NCBI GenBank assembly: GCA_017447445.1
Contig: JAFSNK010000003.1
Span: 78,288 to 142,287 of the forward strand
Direction: 5' to 3'
Origin: Clostridia bacterium
Lineage (GTDB): Bacteria; Bacillota; Clostridia; Oscillospirales; CAG-382
Length of the DNA: 64,000 nucleotides
How positions within the stretch are numbered: the stretch's first letter is position 1; each line of letters starts with the position of its first letter. A program made the translations under genes and the position numbers. Positions 1-8,417 of this stretch are shown here, piece after piece. The notes beneath the pieces were generated by a model. The model was not told where the DNA came from. It was given only the letters and a program-made list of their open reading frames with translations, and ran no database searches.

Positions 1-576
1 ACTGCACTAGCTATAAAACTGTCAAGCCCGGGACCTGTTTTTTATTATTCTGATAGGGCTGGAAAGGACAAAAGAGCGTTTCATTTTTATAAGTTTCGTT
101 CAATGCATATGGTTGATGAAAACCACAAACAAAAAGATTTATACACCGCTGATGCTGACAGATTATTTTGGGTAGGACGGTTGATTAGGCGACTGAAAAT
201 TGATGAATTACCTCAATTGATAAATGTTATTAAGGGAGATATGAGTATAGTTGGTCCACGCCCGATGCCTGTATCAAGCGTTGATCATCAGTATTGCGGA
301 GAGTATGCAGAAATACTCACTGTTAGACCAGGTTTGACGAGTGCTGCCAGTTTATTCGATTACACAGTTGGAGAAGAGTATGCAAATGATGAGGAAGCTT
401 ACAGAAGAATTGTTGTACCCCAAAAGTTGAAAATGGAACGGTTGTATATAAAGAAACAAAGTTTTAGATATGATGTCAACTTGGTTTGGAGAACAATAAT
501 AACAATTATTATGGTGGCCTTTGGGTGCAAAAAATATCCAAGGCAACCAGAGATTAAGGAAATTGAAGTGATTTGA
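1..576 (+). CDS. Undecaprenyl-phosphate sugar-phosphate transferase (5'-truncated)
   Basis: The frame is open from base 1, so the gene begins upstream of the window. The visible 191 residues are the cytosolic catalytic end of the bacterial sugar transferase family (PF02397; WcaJ/PglC/WbaP type). It carries SPGPVFYYSDRAGKDKRAF near the start, then KFRSM, KIDELPQLINV and KGDMSIVGPRP, all hallmark motifs. Enzymes of this family move a sugar-1-phosphate from a nucleotide sugar to undecaprenyl phosphate at the inner face of the membrane, the first step of capsule or O-unit synthesis. As the first visible gene of a co-directional polysaccharide locus, it fits the initiating transferase. The missing N-terminus prevents telling a long WbaP-type form from a short PglC-type form, and the sugar cannot be read. 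Confidence 0.93.
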   Translation, partial: TALAIKLSSPGPVFYYSDRAGKDKRAFHFYKFRSMHMVDENHKQKDLYTADADRLFWVGRLIRRLKIDELPQLINVIKGDMSIVGPRPMPVSSVDHQYCGEYAEILTVRPGLTSAASLFDYTVGEEYANDEEAYRRIVVPQKLKMERLYIKKQSFRYDVNLVWRTIITIIMVAFGCKKYPRQPEIKEIEVI

Positions 577-591
577 CGGGGTGACAATAAT

Positions 592-1776
592 ATGATAATT
601 GATAAAGAGGGAAAAGACCGCAAAATAAGAGTATTAATATACGGAGCGGGAGGAAAACAAGCGCTGCCAATGTGTAAAGGCTTCTATTCATTAGGCTGCG
701 ATGTGACTGCGTATTGCGAATCAAAGCTTGATACAGGCTATTTGACAAGGTTTAAAACTCGAAGTGTTTTGTACGATAAAAAATCTAAAAGTAGCTTTTA
801 TCAGTATGGAGTTCAACTAATTGAGTCTAAACAATATGACTTAGTAGTTCCAATAGGAGATGAAGGGGCGGCGTTTCTATCCAAGCATAAAAAGGAACTT
901 GAAAAGTATTGTAAAATTGCAGTAAATGATTGGGGAGTATTTGAACAGATAATTGACAAATCAAAAACAATGAAGGTTTGCAATGATAACAACATACCCG
1001 CACCTATTACACTTATAAGCGATAATCCCCTAGAAGAAATACAAGAAGGAAGAATTGGTTTTCCTGTTGTGGTTAAACCAAAGACAGGAGTAGGATCTAT
1101 TGGATTCAACATTATTCGTGATGAAAAGAGATTAGAGGAATATCTGAAATCTTATGATAACAGCAATGGTCCGATTTTAGTTCAGGAGTATATTGAGCAA
1201 GGTGATAACCCGCAGTTTGGCGTGGATGTTTTCCGCGACAGGGATGGTATCATTCGAATGGCCATAGCTTGCAAAGTATCTAGATGGTATCCAATAGATG
1301 GAGGATCGAGATTACACTCTATTTCCATTCATGATCCCGAAATGGTAGGTAACTGCATTAAACTTGTTGAAAAGCTCAATTATGTTGGATTTGCCAATAT
1401 GGATCTTGTTTGGGATATTAACGATAAAAAGGCAAAAATTCTGGAAATCAATGGTAGAACCGGCGCGTCTGTCAAATTAGACTATCTATCTGGTATAGAT
1501 GTTGCGAAACTTATACTCCAAAACGAATTAGGGCTTACTGTTGATTCTGCCTTGGAATATCAAGATGGCAAAGAAGTCTCATGTTTTTTAGTTGATTTAT
1601 TATGGTTTATAAAATCACCAAAAAGATTCTCGACTACCCCTTCATGGTTTAATAGGAGACCAATAAAGGATCTTGTGTTCTCTTGGAATGACCCATTTCC
1701 GGCATTTGGTTTTCTTGTTACGAGTATAAAGGGATTTAGAAAATCCATGAACAAAAGAAAACGCTATAAAGGATAA
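592..1776 (+). CDS. ATP-grasp ligase (carbamoyl-phosphate-synthase-like)
   Basis: 394 residues, ATG start 15 bases after the transferase, with GGGGTGA upstream. The N-terminal third holds a nucleotide-binding-like fold (VLIYGAGGKQALPM). The centre and C-terminus hold an ATP-grasp domain: FPVVVKPKTGVGSIG, ILVQEYIEQGDNPQFGVDV, and the metal-binding end ILEINGRTGAS. Such enzymes activate a carboxylate as acyl phosphate and join it to an amine or thiol. Homologues in polysaccharide loci are often annotated as carbamoyl phosphate synthase-like or as amino-acid ligases. Next to a racemase and a PIG-L deacetylase, a role in attaching an amino acid to a freed sugar amine is possible, but this is inference; the substrate is unknown. 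Confidence 0.85.
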   Translation: MIIDKEGKDRKIRVLIYGAGGKQALPMCKGFYSLGCDVTAYCESKLDTGYLTRFKTRSVLYDKKSKSSFYQYGVQLIESKQYDLVVPIGDEGAAFLSKHKKELEKYCKIAVNDWGVFEQIIDKSKTMKVCNDNNIPAPITLISDNPLEEIQEGRIGFPVVVKPKTGVGSIGFNIIRDEKRLEEYLKSYDNSNGPILVQEYIEQGDNPQFGVDVFRDRDGIIRMAIACKVSRWYPIDGGSRLHSISIHDPEMVGNCIKLVEKLNYVGFANMDLVWDINDKKAKILEINGRTGASVKLDYLSGIDVAKLILQNELGLTVDSALEYQDGKEVSCFLVDLLWFIKSPKRFSTTPSWFNRRPIKDLVFSWNDPFPAFGFLVTSIKGFRKSMNKRKRYKG

Positions 1777-1783
1777 AAAAGAT

Positions 1784-2491
1784 ATGAAAAAAATAGGAAT
1801 AATAGGAGGAATGGGCCCTTTAGCTACTGTTGAGCTTTTTAGACTTATAGTAGAAAACACCGCGAGCAAAACAGATGCAGGACATATAAGACTCTTTATT
1901 GATAATAATCCCCAAATTCCAGATAGAACCGAAGCAATATTGCACAATGGACAATCACCAGTATCTGCCATTATTGAGTCTGGACATAACTTGGAAAAAA
2001 TTGGAGCGGATATATTGCTGATACCATGTAATACGACTCATTTTTTCTATGATGAATTATCGAATGCATTTCATGCAGAGTTGATAAACATGGTTGAGGA
2101 AACGGTAAAACAGATCTCCGAGAATGGATTGAAAACAGTAGGTTTTTTGGGAACTATTGGTACAATTAAGGGTAGGGTATACGACAAGTATTGTCAGAAG
2201 TACGGAGTGGACCTAATTCATGTTGAAGAACCCCAACAAGAACAGGTTATGGACTTTATTTATAAAGGGGTAAAAGCCGGAGCTCCGTCCTACAATTCAT
2301 TCGATATGCAGAATATAACGGATTCACTGTATGAAAAAGGTTGTGAGTCTATTATTTTGGGATGCACTGAATTGTGCTTGGGCTTTGAAATGTACAATGT
2401 TCGCGTTGGTAGTTTTACTGAACCTATGAGAGTGTTGGCTGAAAAGGCAATTATTAAAGCAGGATATGAATTAGTGAGGAATAATCAATGA
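1784..2491 (+). CDS. Aspartate/glutamate racemase family protein
   Basis: 235 residues, close to the usual 230-240 of this PLP-independent family. The N-terminus has KKIGIIGGMGPLATVELF. The two expected catalytic cysteines lie in LLIPCNTTHFF (about residue 84) and IILGCTELCLG (about residue 194). The family interconverts L- and D-acidic amino acids by a two-base mechanism. It starts 7 bases after the ATP-grasp gene and overlaps the next gene by 4 bases, so all three are probably co-translated. In this setting it may supply a D-amino acid for decoration of the surface glycan; that role is inferred from neighbours only. YgeA/RacD-like is the nearest class I recall. Confidence 0.88.
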   Translation: MKKIGIIGGMGPLATVELFRLIVENTASKTDAGHIRLFIDNNPQIPDRTEAILHNGQSPVSAIIESGHNLEKIGADILLIPCNTTHFFYDELSNAFHAELINMVEETVKQISENGLKTVGFLGTIGTIKGRVYDKYCQKYGVDLIHVEEPQQEQVMDFIYKGVKAGAPSYNSFDMQNITDSLYEKGCESIILGCTELCLGFEMYNVRVGSFTEPMRVLAEKAIIKAGYELVRNNQ

Positions 2492-3171
2492 GAATACTTA
2501 TTTTTGCACCGCACCCGGATGATGAGATACTTGGCTGTGGAGGAACAATTGCAAAATATGTCTCAGAAGGAAATGATGTATATGTATGCATTGGTACATG
2601 TGGACATCCCCCGATATATAATGATGATTTAATGAAAAAAGAGCATTGGCCGCATACATTGTTTCCAGAGATAAAACAAGCACATGATATTCTCGGAGTA
2701 AAAGAAACAATGTTTTTGGACTTCCCTGCAGCTGATATGGAAAGCGTAAAAAGATATGATTTGAATGGCAGGATAATTGAAGTTGTTCAGTCCGTTAAGC
2801 CAGAAGTCATTTATATGCCACACTTTGGAGATATGCAGAAAGACCATCTTCTTTTGGCCGAAGCAATAATGGTTGCAGTACGTCCCAAATATCTACACAA
2901 GGTAAGAAATGTGTATGCATATGAGACTTTGTCGGAGACAGAATGGAATATTCCTCATGCGAGTAATTGCTTTATTCCAACACTATTTGAAAATATATCT
3001 GGATTTATAGATAAAAAGAAAGATGCGATGAAATGCTACAAGTCGCAATTAGGAGAGTTTCCTGATCCGCGGTCGATTGGGGCAGTTGAAGCATTAGCAA
3101 AATTAAGAGGGTCAACTATGAATGCGGGTGCTGCAGAGGCATTTATGGTGATTAGGGAGTATCGATATTAA
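2488..3171 (+). CDS. PIG-L/LmbE family deacetylase
   Basis: 227 residues, start overlapping the preceding stop as ATGA. The hallmark zinc-binding motif sits at the N-terminus: ILIFAPHPDDEILGCGG, with the H-P-D-D metal ligands, and a second histidine motif HFGDMQKDH appears near residue 112. PIG-L enzymes remove N-acetyl groups from GlcNAc-like sugars or similar conjugates, using zinc. Within a glycan locus it could expose a free amine for re-acylation by the acyltransferases and ligases next to it. No signal peptide is seen, so it should act in the cytosol on a nucleotide- or lipid-linked sugar. Confidence 0.9.
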   Translation: MRILIFAPHPDDEILGCGGTIAKYVSEGNDVYVCIGTCGHPPIYNDDLMKKEHWPHTLFPEIKQAHDILGVKETMFLDFPAADMESVKRYDLNGRIIEVVQSVKPEVIYMPHFGDMQKDHLLLAEAIMVAVRPKYLHKVRNVYAYETLSETEWNIPHASNCFIPTLFENISGFIDKKKDAMKCYKSQLGEFPDPRSIGAVEALAKLRGSTMNAGAAEAFMVIREYRY

Positions 3172-3185
3172 GAAGGAGCAATCAT

Positions 3186-3757
3186 ATGAGAGGTAAAAGG
3201 TTGTTTAGAACAATACAGATGTATTTAACACTAAGTTCATCAAAGCGAACAGCTTATTTGCGAAAATGGAAAGTTTTTGCATCTTTAGGAAGTAACTGCT
3301 CAATTATGGATAGAAAAATACCTTTATACTCAAATTTAATAAAAATTGGCAACAATGTTCATTTAGCATCTAATGTTGAGTTCACACCTCATGATATATC
3401 CCATGTTGTATTGAATAATTGTGGATATTTACACGGGGGGGGGTAAAAGAGAAAATAGGTTGTATTGAAATTGGTGATAATGTTTTTGTTGGATCCCATT
3501 CTAATATTCTTGCAAATGTCAAGATTGGATCAAATGTGATTGTTGGCGCAGGAACGCTGGTAAATAAAGATATACCCGATAACAGTGTTGTTGTTGGCGC
3601 TCCAGCAAAAATTATCGGATCATTTGATGATTTTGCTAAAAAGAGAGAAAATGAAAAGACGTACCCAGACTGTTTTTCGGTGGTTGGAGAAGCAATCGAC
3701 CCGAAATTTGCGGAATGGTTATGGTCTGATTTTTATAAACAAAGGCAAGAGAGGTAG
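3186..3757 (+). pseudogene. Hexapeptide-repeat acyltransferase, interrupted by a frameshift at a G9 tract
   Basis: Two open segments together encode one left-handed beta-helix acyltransferase. The first (from ATG 3186, good AGAAGGAGC site) runs through IGNNVHLASNVEFTPHD and stops at TAA 3444-3446, directly after nine G residues. The second, in another frame, continues with [18 protein letters not shown], the hexapeptide coil [17 protein letters not shown] and [12 protein letters not shown], ending at 3757. Ten or seven G would join both halves into about 190 residues, the normal length for a maltose O-acetyltransferase-like sugar O-acetyltransferase. Either the gene switches by slipped-strand mispairing, or it is dead, or the tract was miscounted in sequencing. 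The reading as given is OFF. Confidence 0.85.
3435..3443 (+). repeat. Homopolymer G9 tract inside acyltransferase gene
   Basis: Nine consecutive G bases in otherwise AT-rich DNA. Gain of one G or loss of two restores the acyltransferase frame. Long G runs in surface-antigen genes are classical slippage sites. Confidence 0.9.
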
Positions 3758-3760
3758 TGC

Positions 3761-4399
3761 ATGAAAAAGATTTATATTGTCGGAGCTGGTGGGTTTGGGA
3801 GAGAACTCCTTTGGTGGATAAAAGATATTAATACGAAGAAACCAACTTGGGAAATTGCAGGTTTTTTGGATGATGATCCGCACGCCCTTGATGGCTATGA
3901 GTGCGATTATCAGATAGTTGGTAGCATAAAAGAATGGGAACCGAAGGAAAATGAAGAATTTGCTCTTGCGTTAGGATCTCCCGCATTGAAACGTAAGATT
4001 GTGAAAGTATTGAAAGCTAAAGGTGCAAAGTTTGCTACTGTTATCCACCCCACGGCAATGTTGTCTGAGTTTGCCCATTATGGCGAAGGCTTCATTATGT
4101 TTCCAAATGCAAAGCTCTCGGCTAATTCTACGGTTGGAGACTATGTAACGCTTCTTTCATCACCTATAGGGCATGATACCATAATAGGTGATTATTCCGT
4201 GATCAGTGGGAATTGTAATGTAGTGCGGAATGTGGTTATAGGGAAAGATGTATTCCTTGCTGCTGGTGTATGTGTTGCACAGGACATTCATGTTGGTGAT
4301 GGTGCGTATCTTGGCCTTGGCTGTGTTGTATTAAAGGATGTTCAGCCTGGAGCAACTATGTTTGGCAACCCTGCAAGGGCGATGCCGAAAACAAATTGA
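3761..4399 (+). CDS. NeuD/PglD-family sugar acyltransferase
   Basis: 212 residues, ATG after a GAGAGGTAG ribosome site, 3 bases past the broken acyltransferase. The N-terminal Rossmann-like part (KKIYIVGAGGFGRELLWWI) and the C-terminal left-handed beta-helix (GEGFIMFPNAKLSANSTVG, later GDYSVISGNCNVVRNVVIG) are the two-domain layout of NeuD/PglD acetyltransferases. These transfer an acyl group from a thioester donor to an amino or hydroxyl group of a nucleotide sugar. Its neighbour genes encode an AMP ligase and an acyl carrier protein, so the donor may be an ACP-bound acyl group rather than acetyl-CoA; that is inference. The gene sits directly before the ligase, separated by 12 bases. Confidence 0.88.
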   Translation: MKKIYIVGAGGFGRELLWWIKDINTKKPTWEIAGFLDDDPHALDGYECDYQIVGSIKEWEPKENEEFALALGSPALKRKIVKVLKAKGAKFATVIHPTAMLSEFAHYGEGFIMFPNAKLSANSTVGDYVTLLSSPIGHDTIIGDYSVISGNCNVVRNVVIGKDVFLAAGVCVAQDIHVGDGAYLGLGCVVLKDVQPGATMFGNPARAMPKTN

Positions 4400-4411
4400 T
4401 GGAGGAAAACT

Positions 4412-5959
4412 ATGAGAAGCAGATTAGCAAGTTTGTTTTATGAAAATGCACAGGCGACACCTGAAAAACTCGCCATCTGGTGTGATGGAAAGACCGCCAC
4501 CTACGAAGAAATGGCCGACCTAGTCAGCAGATACTCTAATCTCCTGCTGAGTCAAGGAGCTGTCTATGGCGACCACATTGCCATTCCTATGAATAACAGC
4601 ATTGAATCTGTAGCGCTGTTTTTCTCTGCTGCCGATCTTGGTATCTGTGTCGTTCCGCTTAACCCATCTCTCCCGCTGGAGGCAATCAAGGCTGCAATGG
4701 AGGCAGGCGATATCAAGCATGTGATCGCTCGTAAAGCATTCTATAGTGACTGCGAGAAGAGCGGTGGGCTGAATATACCAGGTTTTAAGATTTGCCTTGA
4801 TCAGGAGTATCCCGGGACAGTTCCTTTTGCAAAGATTGACGATATGTCTTCCGAGCGTCCAACTATTGATCACGACGTAGATGGTAGTGAAAGCCTTATT
4901 CTTACTATGACGTCAGGTTCCACCGGAACGCCGAAGCCTATTGATATTAGCCAAGACAACAAGTATGATCGGTCTATGGCTCATATTCGCGTATATAAGA
5001 TTACAAAGGAAGACAGAATCATTGCAGCGACGCCGTTGTACCACTCTCTGGCAGAACGCCTTGTTATTCTGCCTCTAATTCTTGGAGCAACATCGATCCT
5101 GCTTCCACGCTTTACCCCAGCTATCTGGCTCAAGTGTGTGGAAGAACAGAAACCTACGTTTACGATTGCTGTCTCAGCACAGCTGGCGCAGATTCTGGAA
5201 CTGCTCAAGAGGCCTGATGCACCTCAGATTAACAGTTTTCGTAGTATCGTTTCTTCCTCAGCTTTGCTGGAAGCAAGTGTAAAGTATGAACTGATTGATC
5301 TCCTCCATTGTGAGTTCCATGAGATGTACGGCGCATCGGAGGTTTCCACAGTAACAGATATCTGTTTCCAAGAAGCCAAGGACAAGCAGAATTCTGTGGG
5401 TCTGCCCTTCGACGAAGCGAAGATTAAGATTTTGCGCGATGAGAGCGAGTCAGATTTTGATACCGATTGTGCCCCCGGTGAAGTTGGCGAGATTGCTGTA
5501 AAGTCCAAGCTCCAGTGTAAAGGCTATTACAAGCAGGAAGCTATGATGCAGGCCGCGATGTTTGGTGATTACTTCCGTACAGGCGACCTTGGGTATCTTG
5601 ATGAAGATGGCTACCTGTACTTCGCCGGTCGTAAGAAGGAACTGATCATCACAGGTGCTATCAATGTCTATCCGCATGATATTGATGTGATTATTGGCAG
5701 ATTGCCGGAAGTTGAAGAGTGCGCTGCTTTCTCGTATCCCGATGACAGGCTGGGCGAAGTTGTTGCTTTGGCTGTCGTGCCGAAAGAAGATCATGAGATT
5801 AACCTTCGAGCCCTGAGAACATATTGTGCGAGAAATCTGGCTGACTTCCAGCAGCCGCATAAGGTGTTTGTTGTGGATAAGCTGCCCAAGAACACTATGG
5901 GTAAACTTCAGCGAATGGCGATATTGGATTATGTTCGTTCCGCTGGATTAGATGATTAA
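4412..5959 (+). CDS. AMP-dependent acyl/amino-acid synthetase (adenylation enzyme)
   Basis: 515 residues with the complete ANL-superfamily layout: phosphate-binding loop LTMTSGSTGTPKP at residues 164-176, YGASEVST near residue 305, the hinge region DGYLYFAGRKKELI, and the C-terminal catalytic lysine in LPKNTMGKLQR. The protein activates a carboxylate as acyl-AMP and passes it to CoA or a carrier protein. A free-standing acyl carrier protein gene follows 15 bases later, so the carrier is the likely acceptor. By eye the gene is GC-richer and uses different codons from both neighbours, which suggests it entered the locus separately. The substrate cannot be deduced. Confidence 0.92.
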   Translation: MRSRLASLFYENAQATPEKLAIWCDGKTATYEEMADLVSRYSNLLLSQGAVYGDHIAIPMNNSIESVALFFSAADLGICVVPLNPSLPLEAIKAAMEAGDIKHVIARKAFYSDCEKSGGLNIPGFKICLDQEYPGTVPFAKIDDMSSERPTIDHDVDGSESLILTMTSGSTGTPKPIDISQDNKYDRSMAHIRVYKITKEDRIIAATPLYHSLAERLVILPLILGATSILLPRFTPAIWLKCVEEQKPTFTIAVSAQLAQILELLKRPDAPQINSFRSIVSSSALLEASVKYELIDLLHCEFHEMYGASEVSTVTDICFQEAKDKQNSVGLPFDEAKIKILRDESESDFDTDCAPGEVGEIAVKSKLQCKGYYKQEAMMQAAMFGDYFRTGDLGYLDEDGYLYFAGRKKELIITGAINVYPHDIDVIIGRLPEVEECAAFSYPDDRLGEVVALAVVPKEDHEINLRALRTYCARNLADFQQPHKVFVVDKLPKNTMGKLQRMAILDYVRSAGLDD

Positions 5960-5974
5960 AAGGAGTCAGAGTCT

Positions 5975-6229
5975 ATGGAAAACGTAAAAGACTTTATTAT
6001 TGATTACATCCAGAAAGAGTATACGATACCGGATGATATTGATATTATCAATCTAAACTTTGTGGAAGAAGGATACGTTGATTCACTGGGCTTAGTGCAG
6101 TTTATATACACAATTGAAGACGAGTTTGGTATTTCCTTCTCTGATGACGATCTGCAAAATCCGGATATCAAGGTTGTGGGAAAGCTTATTGCAATTGTTG
6201 AATCAAAGATGGAGGCTGGAAAACAATGA
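5975..6229 (+). CDS. Acyl carrier protein
   Basis: 84 residues, acidic, with the phosphopantetheine attachment serine at Ser37 in the motif YVDSLGLVQF. Length and helix pattern match stand-alone carrier proteins (PF00550). The start follows AAAAGGAGTC. Its stop overlaps the start of the aldolase gene (ATGA), and the AMP ligase lies directly upstream. It most likely carries the acyl or aminoacyl group made and activated by this cassette until an acyltransferase moves it to a sugar. It is not the housekeeping fatty-acid ACP, judging from its context. Confidence 0.92.
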   Translation: MENVKDFIIDYIQKEYTIPDDIDIINLNFVEEGYVDSLGLVQFIYTIEDEFGISFSDDDLQNPDIKVVGKLIAIVESKMEAGKQ

Positions 6230-7173
6230 ATGTTGATGGAATAAAAGTTGTAGACGCAACACTTAGAGACGGCGGATTGGTTAATGACTTTTACTTCGAC
6301 GATGAGTTTGTGAAAGCGCTATATAAGGCAAATATCGAAGCCGGAGTGGATTATATGGAGTTTGGCTATAGAGCCAGCAAAAGACAGTTTGATCCTGCCG
6401 CTTTTGGAAAATGGAAGTTTACGAGTGATACAGATATATTGAATGCAATTGGAAAAAAAGATTCACGGATGAAGATTTCCATCATGGTTGACGTAGGAAG
6501 AACTGATTTCCAAGAAGACATCGGACCACGTAAAGATAGCCCGGTAGATTTATTCCGAGTAGCAACCTACATTGAAACTATCCCCGAAGCAGTTGAGATG
6601 ATTAACTACATAAGCTCAATGGGCTATGAAACGACTTGTAATCTTATGGCAATAACAAAATGTACAGACGAGCAAGTTGCAAAAGCGATATATGCAATAG
6701 CCCAGACCCCTGCGCTCGCTATGTACATCGTTGATAGTTATGGTGCAATGTATCCAAAACAGACAAGGAAACTCACAAGACTCTATCATAATATTCTCGC
6801 CCCTGTAGGCAAGGAAGTAGGAATTCACGCTCACAACAATCAGCAATGTGCGTTTGCAAACACTCTTGAGGCAAAAGATCTTGGAGCGAGGTGGCTTGAT
6901 GGAACAGCATTCGGTATGGGGCGCGGAGCAGGCAATTGTCATTCAGAAGCGCTTTTGGGTTATTTGAACGGAAAGAAATATCATGTTGAGCCAATTCTGA
7001 AGCTTGTAGAAGAATGGATGCTTCCTATGAAAAATGCAGGAACTGAGTGGGGTTACAACACTTCCTATATGCTTACGGGGCTTACCAACCAGCATCCGAG
7101 AACGGCGATAGCAGCGACGAAAAAGAAAGATTATCAGTTTACTGAACAGTTTAAGGTTCTATCATATCAATAA
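6226..7173 (+). CDS. DRE-TIM metallolyase (HMGL-like aldolase/condensing enzyme)
   Basis: 315 residues. The DRE-TIM signature is at the start: VVDATLRDGG at residues 8-17, with the catalytic Arg14 and metal ligand Asp15. The paired metal histidines are in GIHAHNN (His201, His203). GAGN follows, as in 4-hydroxy-2-oxovalerate aldolases and related acyl-transferring aldolases. The family makes or breaks C-C bonds of oxo-acids using a divalent metal. The usual partner acylating dehydrogenase is absent; instead an ACP overlaps upstream and a dehydrogenase lies downstream. I infer that it builds or trims a small keto/hydroxy acid that is then loaded on the ACP. Confidence 0.87.
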   Translation: MNVDGIKVVDATLRDGGLVNDFYFDDEFVKALYKANIEAGVDYMEFGYRASKRQFDPAAFGKWKFTSDTDILNAIGKKDSRMKISIMVDVGRTDFQEDIGPRKDSPVDLFRVATYIETIPEAVEMINYISSMGYETTCNLMAITKCTDEQVAKAIYAIAQTPALAMYIVDSYGAMYPKQTRKLTRLYHNILAPVGKEVGIHAHNNQQCAFANTLEAKDLGARWLDGTAFGMGRGAGNCHSEALLGYLNGKKYHVEPILKLVEEWMLPMKNAGTEWGYNTSYMLTGLTNQHPRTAIAATKKKDYQFTEQFKVLSYQ

Positions 7174-7211
7174 TAATATACTGATTTGGAAGGGTATGGG
7201 AGATAAAGCAT

Positions 7212-8387
7212 ATGAAAGATATAGTAACTGTGGGTGTTGTTGGTGCTGGTCGAGCACTGGAACTTCATGACTTCGGATACAAAAGATCAAACATTCCCTG
7301 CCGATTGAAAACGGTTATGGCAAGACGAGCCGAACAAATAAACATGGCAGTTGAGCGTTATCGTTTTGAAAAAGGGACAAATAACTACGATGACCTTTTG
7401 AATGATCCAGAGATTGATGTCATTGACATCTGTACTCCACCGTATGTCCATAAAGAAGAAATCATCAAGGCAATGCGAGCGGGAAAACATGTTATTTGCG
7501 AGAAACCTCTTGTTGGATATTTTGGCCGTCCTGGTGACCCAGAGCCTATTGGAGAAAAAGTTTCGAAGAAGTATATGTTTGAGTGTTTGTTGAAGGATCT
7601 TGATGAGCTTAGAGCAGTGCGCGATGAAACAGGAAAACGTTTTATGTATGCGGAGAACTTTGTGTACTCACCTGCAGTTCTTAAGGCGGGTGAGATCATC
7701 CGCGCTAAGAAGAGCCGAATTCTTTATATGAAAGGCGAAGAAAGCCTAAAGGGTTCGAGCTCTGCTGTTGCCGGTGAATGGAATAAAACCGGTGGGGGTA
7801 TTTTCATGCGAAATGGCGTCCATCCTTTGGGAGCTATTTTATATCTTAAAGAACAGGAGTCCATATCTCAAGGTCATAATGTTACCGTTAAGAGCGTTAT
7901 AGGGGATATGGGCTATGCGACAAAAAGACTATCAGAACATGAGCATAGGCATATCGCAGCCCGCCCTCATGATGTGGAAGATGCGGGGACAGCAATCATT
8001 ACATTTACCGATGGTAGCAAAGCAACAATAATCTCCACAGACAACTTGCTTGGTGGTAGCAAGAATTATGTGGAAATCTATGCGAACGACACCGCTATTA
8101 ACTGCCGCTTAACAATGAATGATGCTATGGAAACGTATATGGTGGACGATGAGGGTATGGACGGGGTTTATCTTTCTGAGATGCTTCCTATTGTCACTGG
8201 ATGGAACAAACCATTCGTAGCAGATGAGATGCTTCGTGGCTATTGTAACGAGATTGTGGATTTTATGGGAGCTGTCATGGAAGATCGTGAGCCAGAGGGG
8301 TGTTTTGATTTAGCCGCTCAGGTTATGAAAGTTACATATGCAGCCTATTACTCCAATGAAGAAGGTAGAAGAATTGATTTGTGTTAA
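7212..8387 (+). CDS. Gfo/Idh/MocA family oxidoreductase
   Basis: 391 residues. The N-terminal Rossmann motif is VGVVGAGRALELHD (residues 7-20). The family lysine lies in the conserved E-K-P motif at residues 97-99 (HVICEKPL). The C-terminal half is the substrate-binding sheet domain. Such enzymes oxidise or reduce sugars, cyclitols or related hydroxy compounds with NAD(P). It lies between the aldolase and the cyclase genes, so the substrate may be a nucleotide sugar, a cyclitol or a keto-acid intermediate. The N-terminal loop G-A-G-R-A-L deviates from the common GxGxxG, though the family tolerates this. Confidence 0.87.
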   Translation: MKDIVTVGVVGAGRALELHDFGYKRSNIPCRLKTVMARRAEQINMAVERYRFEKGTNNYDDLLNDPEIDVIDICTPPYVHKEEIIKAMRAGKHVICEKPLVGYFGRPGDPEPIGEKVSKKYMFECLLKDLDELRAVRDETGKRFMYAENFVYSPAVLKAGEIIRAKKSRILYMKGEESLKGSSSAVAGEWNKTGGGIFMRNGVHPLGAILYLKEQESISQGHNVTVKSVIGDMGYATKRLSEHEHRHIAARPHDVEDAGTAIITFTDGSKATIISTDNLLGGSKNYVEIYANDTAINCRLTMNDAMETYMVDDEGMDGVYLSEMLPIVTGWNKPFVADEMLRGYCNEIVDFMGAVMEDREPEGCFDLAAQVMKVTYAAYYSNEEGRRIDLC

Positions 8388-8417
8388 AAATGACTTTTCG
8401 ACTGAGGAGTTAATGTG

